Shown piece after piece: positions 6,056-9,406 of a DNA stretch of 9,406 nucleotides (position 1 is the first letter of the stretch; each line of letters opens with the position of its first letter). The notes under the pieces were generated by a model. It ran no database searches. It worked only from the letters and a program-made list of their open reading frames with translations, and was not told the DNA's origin. The stretch spans positions 1-9,406 of the forward strand of contig CAMBZO010000070.1 of NCBI GenBank assembly GCA_945872195.1. The letters run 5' to 3'. Made by a program: the position numbers and the translations under genes. This DNA is from Akkermansia muciniphila. Lineage in GTDB: Bacteria; Verrucomicrobiota; Verrucomicrobiia; Limisphaerales; SXTU01.

Positions 6056-7411
6056 ATGAACAACACGCCTCCGAACAACGCCGTCTCGCTGCGGGACTTC
6101 CTCTCTGCTTCCACGAAGTTCGCCGCCAGCGCCGCCGCCCTCGGCACACTCCCCGTCGAGCGCTTCGCCCACGGCGCTTCCCCGGGCGATACCATCAAGG
6201 TCGCGCTCGTTGGCGCGGGCGGTCGCGGCACCGGCGCGGCGGACCAAGCCATGCAATCCGGGGCGGATGTGAAACTTGTGGCCGTCGCCGACGTGCATCA
6301 GGACCGCATGGACCGCAGCCTTGCTTCGCTCAACAAGCACAAGGACCAACTCGCGGTGAAGGCGGAAAACAAGTTCCTCGGCTTCGACGCCTACAAGCAG
6401 GCCATCGCGCAGGCGGACGTGGTCATCCTCGCGACCCCGCCGGGCTTCCGCCCGATGATGTTCGAGGAGGCAGTGCGGCAGGGAAAACACGTCTTCATGG
6501 AAAAGCCCGTCGCGGTGGACGGCCCGGGCATTCGCAAAGTCCTCGCCGCCGCCGAGGAAGCGAAGAAGAAGAATCTCAAGGTCGCCGTCGGCCTTCAGCG
6601 GCATCACCAGCCGAATTATCAGGAGAGCATGAAGCGGCTGCACGGCGGCGAGATCGGCGACATCGTCTCGATGCGCTGCTATTGGAACACCTCGCCCGTC
6701 GGCCCGAAGGTCACGCGCGAGCAGGCCGCGAAGCTGCTCGGCCGCGCGCCCACCGAGATGGAATACCAGCTCCGCAATTGGTATATGTTCGCGTGGCTCT
6801 GCGGCGACCACATCGTCGAGCAGCACATCCACAACCTCGATGTCATCAACTGGGTGAAGCAGTCGTTCCCCGTGAGCTGCTCGGGCATCGGCGGGCGCGC
6901 GTATCTGAGCGAGCCGGACCACGGCGAGATTTTCGACCACCACACCGTCGAGTATGTCTATGCGGACGGCTCGCGGATGCATTCGCAGTGCCGGCAGATT
7001 CCCAAGTGCAAGGGCGAGGTTTACGAAGCCGTGCAAGGCACGAAGGGAAGCTGGATTGCCGAGCGCAACGTCTTCGCCATCCGCGACCTGAAGCAGGAAG
7101 TGACCTGGCGCTATCAGGCGAAGGAAGGCGAGGCCAACGACGGCCATCGGCTCGAGCACATCCCGTTCTTCGACGCCATCCGCCACAACAAGCCGCACAA
7201 CGAAGCCGAGCGCGGCGCGAAGAGCACGCTCACCGCCATCATGGGCCGCATGGCGACCTACGGCGGCCAACCCGTGACGTGGGAAGCGGCGCTGAACTCG
7301 AAGCTCGACCTGCTGCCCGAGCGCCTCGCGTGGGACGCCGCGCCCAAGCCCAAGCCCGGTCCGGATGGACGGTATCCGTTTGCGATTCCGGGTCGCACCG
7401 TGGCGCTCTGA
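6056..7411 (+). CDS. Gfo/Idh/MocA family oxidoreductase, first of a tandem pair
   Basis: A 451-residue NAD(P)-dependent oxidoreductase-type protein; substrates in this family are usually sugars, inositols or related polyols, and none is identifiable here. The N-terminal Rossmann fold starts at about 47 with the dinucleotide loop GAGGRG (53-58). The family EKP motif, with its catalytic-site lysine, is at 149-151, and GLQRHHQ at 179-185. A C-terminal alpha/beta domain contains GDHIVEQHIHNLD (250-262), probably supplying active-site histidines and aspartate. It is longer than simple 330-380-residue members because of the leader and C-terminal extensions. The leader SLRDFLSASTKFAASAAAL (11-29) is clearly homologous to the Tat leader of the downstream paralogue but has only one arginine where RR is expected, so export is doubtful. 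The start is ATG 6056, without a Shine-Dalgarno. It is a close paralogue of the next gene. A GH109-type NAD-dependent glycosidase is an alternative that cannot be excluded. Confidence 0.92.
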   Translation: MNNTPPNNAVSLRDFLSASTKFAASAAALGTLPVERFAHGASPGDTIKVALVGAGGRGTGAADQAMQSGADVKLVAVADVHQDRMDRSLASLNKHKDQLAVKAENKFLGFDAYKQAIAQADVVILATPPGFRPMMFEEAVRQGKHVFMEKPVAVDGPGIRKVLAAAEEAKKKNLKVAVGLQRHHQPNYQESMKRLHGGEIGDIVSMRCYWNTSPVGPKVTREQAAKLLGRAPTEMEYQLRNWYMFAWLCGDHIVEQHIHNLDVINWVKQSFPVSCSGIGGRAYLSEPDHGEIFDHHTVEYVYADGSRMHSQCRQIPKCKGEVYEAVQGTKGSWIAERNVFAIRDLKQEVTWRYQAKEGEANDGHRLEHIPFFDAIRHNKPHNEAERGAKSTLTAIMGRMATYGGQPVTWEAALNSKLDLLPERLAWDAAPKPKPGPDGRYPFAIPGRTVAL

Positions 7412-7420
7412 CGCCGTCTT

Positions 7421-7499
7421 CTCCTGCTCGTAATCCTAATCTTGCTCCTGTGCTCGGCGGGGCAGGGGAGGAGCAGGATTAGGATTACGAGCAAGAGTG
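7421..7499. repeat. Intergenic inverted repeat with 6-nt periodic arms (element D)
   Basis: Bases 7425-7449 pair with 7469-7493 over 25 nt with one mismatch (a G-U wobble in plus-strand RNA), around a 19-nt loop; pairing continues outward with one further mismatch to 7421 and 7497. Both arms step in hexamers (TGCTCG, TAATCC, TAATCT on the left; GGATTA twice on the right), the same vocabulary as element A at 1084-1176. Both also have a GGGGAGGA run where the right arm begins. It starts 9 nt after the stop of the upstream oxidoreductase gene. It could act as a transcript-end hairpin, but has no T tract. Confidence 0.87.
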
Positions 7500-7513
7500 G
7501 GAGTTCCCCGCGC

Positions 7514-7541
7514 TGGACAACCCGCCGCGAATTCCTACACT
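7514..7541 (+). promoter_or_regulatory. Possible sigma70-type promoter of the second oxidoreductase
   Basis: TGGACA (7514-7519) and TACACT (7536-7541) are spaced by 16 bp, each one or two mismatches from consensus and with the same spacing as the carA promoter. Transcription would start near 7548, giving a leader of about 79 nt that contains a near-palindrome (7554-7570) and a hairpin (7577-7601). This would let the second paralogue be expressed independently of the first. Confidence 0.4.
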
Positions 7542-7553
7542 CGCCCCCGTTCC

Positions 7554-7570
7554 AGCTTGTTGAACGAGCT
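7554..7570. promoter_or_regulatory. Near-palindrome, possible operator
   Basis: AGCTTGTTGAACGAGCT is a 17-bp palindrome with a central G and seven of eight pairs matching. It lies just downstream of the predicted transcription start of the second oxidoreductase gene, a position typical of a repressor site. A related string, CCAGCTTGTCCGTGAAC, occurs at 6034-6050 in front of the first paralogue. No regulator gene is present in the window, so the role is inferred from symmetry and position only. Confidence 0.3.
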
Positions 7571-7576
7571 TGTCTT

Positions 7577-7601
7577 GTCCGCCGCGAATGTCGTGGCGGA
7601 C
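7577..7601 (+). promoter_or_regulatory. Leader hairpin of the second oxidoreductase gene
   Basis: GTCCGCCGCG (7577-7586) and CGTGGCGGAC (7592-7601) form a 10-bp stem with one G-U pair and a 5-nt loop. It ends 25 nt before the ATG at 7627. No T run follows on either strand, so it is not an intrinsic terminator. A role in mRNA stability or initiation control is possible, but it matches no riboswitch I recognise. Confidence 0.5.
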
Positions 7602-7626
7602 GGCCCAGTCCAACGCGATTAAAATT

Positions 7627-9006
7627 ATGAGCAACCTGATTGTCCCTGCCACCGCTCCGGTCACGCGCCGGAGTTTCTTCTCCACCTCCACGAAGTTCGC
7701 CGCTGGCGCCGCTGCCTTGAGCACGCTGCCCAGCGAGCGCTTCGTCCACGGCGCTTCGCCTGGCGACACCATTAAGGTTGCCCTCATCGGCATGGGTGGC
7801 CGCGGCTCCGGCGCGGCGGATCAAGCCCTCAGCACCGGCGAGAGCGTCAAGCTCGTCGCCGTCGCGGATGTGCACGAAGACCGCATGAAGGGCAGCATCA
7901 ATATGCTTCGCAACAAGCATAAGGATAAGGTGCAGGTGAAGGAGGAGAACATGTTCATGGGCTTCGATGCTTACAAGAAAGCCATCGCCCTGGCCGACCT
8001 CGTCATCCTCGCCACGCCGCCCGGCTTCCGCCCGATGCAGTTCGAGGAAGCCGTCCGCCAAGGCAAGCACGTCTTCATGGAGAAGCCCGTTTGCGTGGAC
8101 GTCGCGGGCTACAAGAAGGTCATCGCCGCCGCCGCCGAGGCGAAGAAGAAGAACCTCAAGGTCGGCGTCGGCCTCCAGCGCCATCACCAAGCCGGCTACC
8201 TCGAAACCATCAAGCGCATCCACGACGGCCAGATGGGCGACATCATGGCGATGCGCGCCTACTGGAACGGCAACACGCCGTGGGTGAAGCCCCGCGCCGA
8301 CCTCGAGAAGCAATACGGCCGCAAGCTCACCGAGCTCGAATACCAGATGCGCAACTGGTATTACTTCGTCTGGCTCTGCGGCGACCACATCTGCGAGCAG
8401 CACATCCACAACCTCGACGTCATCAACTGGGTCAAGCGCGGCCACCCCGTCAGCGCGCGCGGCAACGGCGGTTGCGAAACCCGCAAAGGCCCCGACTACG
8501 GCGAAATCTTCGACCACCACGTCGTTGAGTTCACCTACGAAGACGGCTCCGTCTGCTTCAGCCAGTGCCGCCACCAACTCGGCTGCTGGAACGACGTCTC
8601 CGAGCACGCCATCGGCACCAAGGGCGTGGCGAACCTCGGTCGTTACACCATCACCGGCCCCAATGCTTGGCGCTTCCAAGGCGGCGGCAAAGACGCCTAC
8701 CAGCAGGAGCACGACGACCTCTTCGACGCCATCCGCAACGACAAGCCCTACAACGAAGCCGTCTATGGTGCGGACAGCTCCATGACCTCCGTCCTAGGCC
8801 GCATGGCGACCTACTCCGGCAAGGAAATCACCTGGGAAGCCGCGATGAAGTCCGAGGTCAGCGACACGATGGTCAAGGGCATTGACCAAGTGCCGTGGGC
8901 CGAGGCCATCAAGCTCACCCCGAACAGCGTCCCCGGCTCCGACGGCATGTATCAAATCGCCATCCCCGGCAAGACCGACGTGCTCAAGGCCCGCAAAGCC
9001 GCCTGA
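7627..9006 (+). CDS. Tat-exported Gfo/Idh/MocA family oxidoreductase, second of a tandem pair
   Basis: A 459-residue oxidoreductase-type protein, probably exported folded with its cofactor. The N-terminus carries a Tat signal: TRRSFFSTSTKFAAGAAAL (13-31), with the twin arginines at 14-15, followed by a hydrophobic stretch. The Rossmann loop GMGGRG is at 55-60, EKP at 152-154, GLQRHHQ at 182-188, and the active-site segment GDHICEQHIHNLD at 252-264. Family substrates are mostly sugars or polyols; the specific one is unknown. It aligns end to end with the upstream paralogue, very closely through residue 270 or so and more loosely after about 280, where it has extra cysteines (283, 310, 314, 320). 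The start is ATG 7627; a TTG at 7570 in the same frame would add 19 unconserved residues before the signal. A predicted promoter, a palindrome and a hairpin lie upstream; a terminator follows. A GH109-like NAD-dependent glycosidase remains an alternative. Confidence 0.93.
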   Translation: MSNLIVPATAPVTRRSFFSTSTKFAAGAAALSTLPSERFVHGASPGDTIKVALIGMGGRGSGAADQALSTGESVKLVAVADVHEDRMKGSINMLRNKHKDKVQVKEENMFMGFDAYKKAIALADLVILATPPGFRPMQFEEAVRQGKHVFMEKPVCVDVAGYKKVIAAAAEAKKKNLKVGVGLQRHHQAGYLETIKRIHDGQMGDIMAMRAYWNGNTPWVKPRADLEKQYGRKLTELEYQMRNWYYFVWLCGDHICEQHIHNLDVINWVKRGHPVSARGNGGCETRKGPDYGEIFDHHVVEFTYEDGSVCFSQCRHQLGCWNDVSEHAIGTKGVANLGRYTITGPNAWRFQGGGKDAYQQEHDDLFDAIRNDKPYNEAVYGADSSMTSVLGRMATYSGKEITWEAAMKSEVSDTMVKGIDQVPWAEAIKLTPNSVPGSDGMYQIAIPGKTDVLKARKAA

Positions 9007-9032
9007 GCCGCCGGGCCAAGACCGTTTCCCTC

Positions 9033-9069
9033 AGCCCGCGTGTCCGCAAGGAGCGCGGGCTCCTTCTTT
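9033..9069 (+). terminator. Probable intrinsic terminator with two competing hairpins
   Basis: AGCCCGCG (9033-9040) pairs with CGCGGGCT (9054-9061) as a perfect 8-bp stem with a 13-nt loop. An overlapping perfect 7-bp hairpin, AAGGAGC / GCTCCTT with a GCGG tetraloop (9048-9065), is followed by CTTT. The two cannot form together. The site lies 26 nt after the stop of the second oxidoreductase gene and should end its transcript. The T tract is short, so termination may be partial. Confidence 0.6.
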
Positions 9070-9275
9070 GATACGTTCGGGAAAGGTGAATCCTCCGTGA
9101 AGCCGATGTGTGTGCGTCACCGACAGGTGTCCATCCACACTCCCTGCGAACCAGTGGATTGAAACTGCCGGAGGATAACCATCGGAACTGGACCTCCAGC
9201 GTCGCTGTCGGCGTCAATGCATTTGGCAAGCGCGCGCTGACATGGAGCAAGATGCTCGTGGGCCCTTACCGGCGC
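9070..9275. other. Convergent spacer with a coding-like but startless frame
   Basis: The plus-strand frame is open from just after a stop at 9087-9089 and remains open through this spacer. Its product includes SGLKLPEDNHRNWTSSVAV and a following GVNAFGKRALTWSKM (about 9153-9254), which reads like protein. It has no ATG before 9243, has no evident Shine-Dalgarno, and runs on antisense into the hydrolase gene. An 8-bp inverted repeat, ATCCTCCG / CGGAGGAT (9090-9097, 9169-9176), flanks part of it. I do not recognise the product; it could be a decayed gene or part of a dispersed repeat. Confidence 0.3.
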
Positions 9276-9406
9276 TCACGCAAATCGCCCCTTCACCCAG
9301 TTCACCACTGTCTCCACCATCGGCGCGGTGTGCTCGCCGGCGAAGACGTGGTTCGAGCCTTGGAGCGGGACGAACTCCACGTCGCTGCCTGCGCGGATGA
9401 GGATGT
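9276..9406 (-). CDS. C-terminal end of an alpha/beta-hydrolase-like protein (5' cut by window edge)
   Basis: Only the last 42 residues are inside the window, ending at TGA (9278-9276). The fragment reads ILIRAGSDVEFVPLQGSNHV and continues FAGEHTAPMVETVVNWVKGRFA. A short strand, then a Gly-Ser-Asn-His turn, then a long amphipathic helix, is the usual ending of alpha/beta hydrolases of the dienelactone-hydrolase/Tex30-like type, where the His of GSNH (residue 19 of the fragment) would be the catalytic histidine. The nucleophile elbow lies outside the window, so the family call is provisional and no substrate can be given. It converges on the second oxidoreductase gene. Confidence 0.6.
   Translation of the reverse strand, partial: ILIRAGSDVEFVPLQGSNHVFAGEHTAPMVETVVNWVKGRFA

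Noticed and set aside
5990..8712. Long minus-strand open frames (426 and 484 codons) opposite the two oxidoreductase genes
   Set aside because: Both are antisense shadows of well-supported genes and resemble each other only because those genes are paralogues; the second even crosses repeat element D and the intergenic gap.

Overview
The window is about 9.4 kb of GC-rich bacterial chromosome. It carries eight protein genes, two of them cut by the window ends, and an unusually regular set of intergenic inverted repeats. I see no phage, insertion sequence, CRISPR array, rRNA or tRNA. GC-rich codon choice, expansion of Tat-type Gfo/Idh/MocA oxidoreductases and repeat-rich intergenic gaps suggest the Planctomycetota/Verrucomicrobiota group, most likely Verrucomicrobiota. 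That assignment is inference from gene style, since no marker gene is present.

Layout. On the minus strand, reading right to left, gnd (6-phosphogluconate dehydrogenase, 2722-1250) is followed by a clear intrinsic terminator, an inverted repeat and then dxr (1067-1, MEP isoprenoid pathway, missing its C-terminus). A 324-bp divergent region separates gnd from carA (3047-4204, carbamoyl-phosphate synthase small subunit), which has a recognisable sigma70-like promoter. carA is followed by an inverted repeat, a conserved protein of unknown function (4319-4861) and, 18 bp later, an AEC-family permease (4880-5842). After another inverted repeat come two tandem paralogous Gfo/Idh/MocA oxidoreductases (6056-7411 and 7627-9006), again separated by an inverted repeat. 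A terminator closes the second one. The right end holds the last 42 residues of a minus-strand alpha/beta-hydrolase-like protein.

The protein genes are mostly core metabolism (pentose phosphate pathway, isoprenoid precursors, carbamoyl phosphate for pyrimidine and arginine synthesis) next to a likely carbohydrate-related oxidoreductase pair. They do not form one pathway, and I find no defence or mobile system.

The strongest unexplained structure is between the genes. Four gaps each hold a long inverted repeat of 18-32 bp arms, and each arm is itself built from a short tandem unit. The period is 6 nt in two elements, 9 nt in the third and 10 nt in the fourth. All lie at gene 3' ends. Other points worth a look are the conserved unknown protein with a His-rich motif block, loss of the twin-arginine motif in one oxidoreductase paralogue but not the other, a shared box upstream of both paralogues, two competing hairpins at the last terminator, and the absence of Shine-Dalgarno sequences before all seven visible starts.
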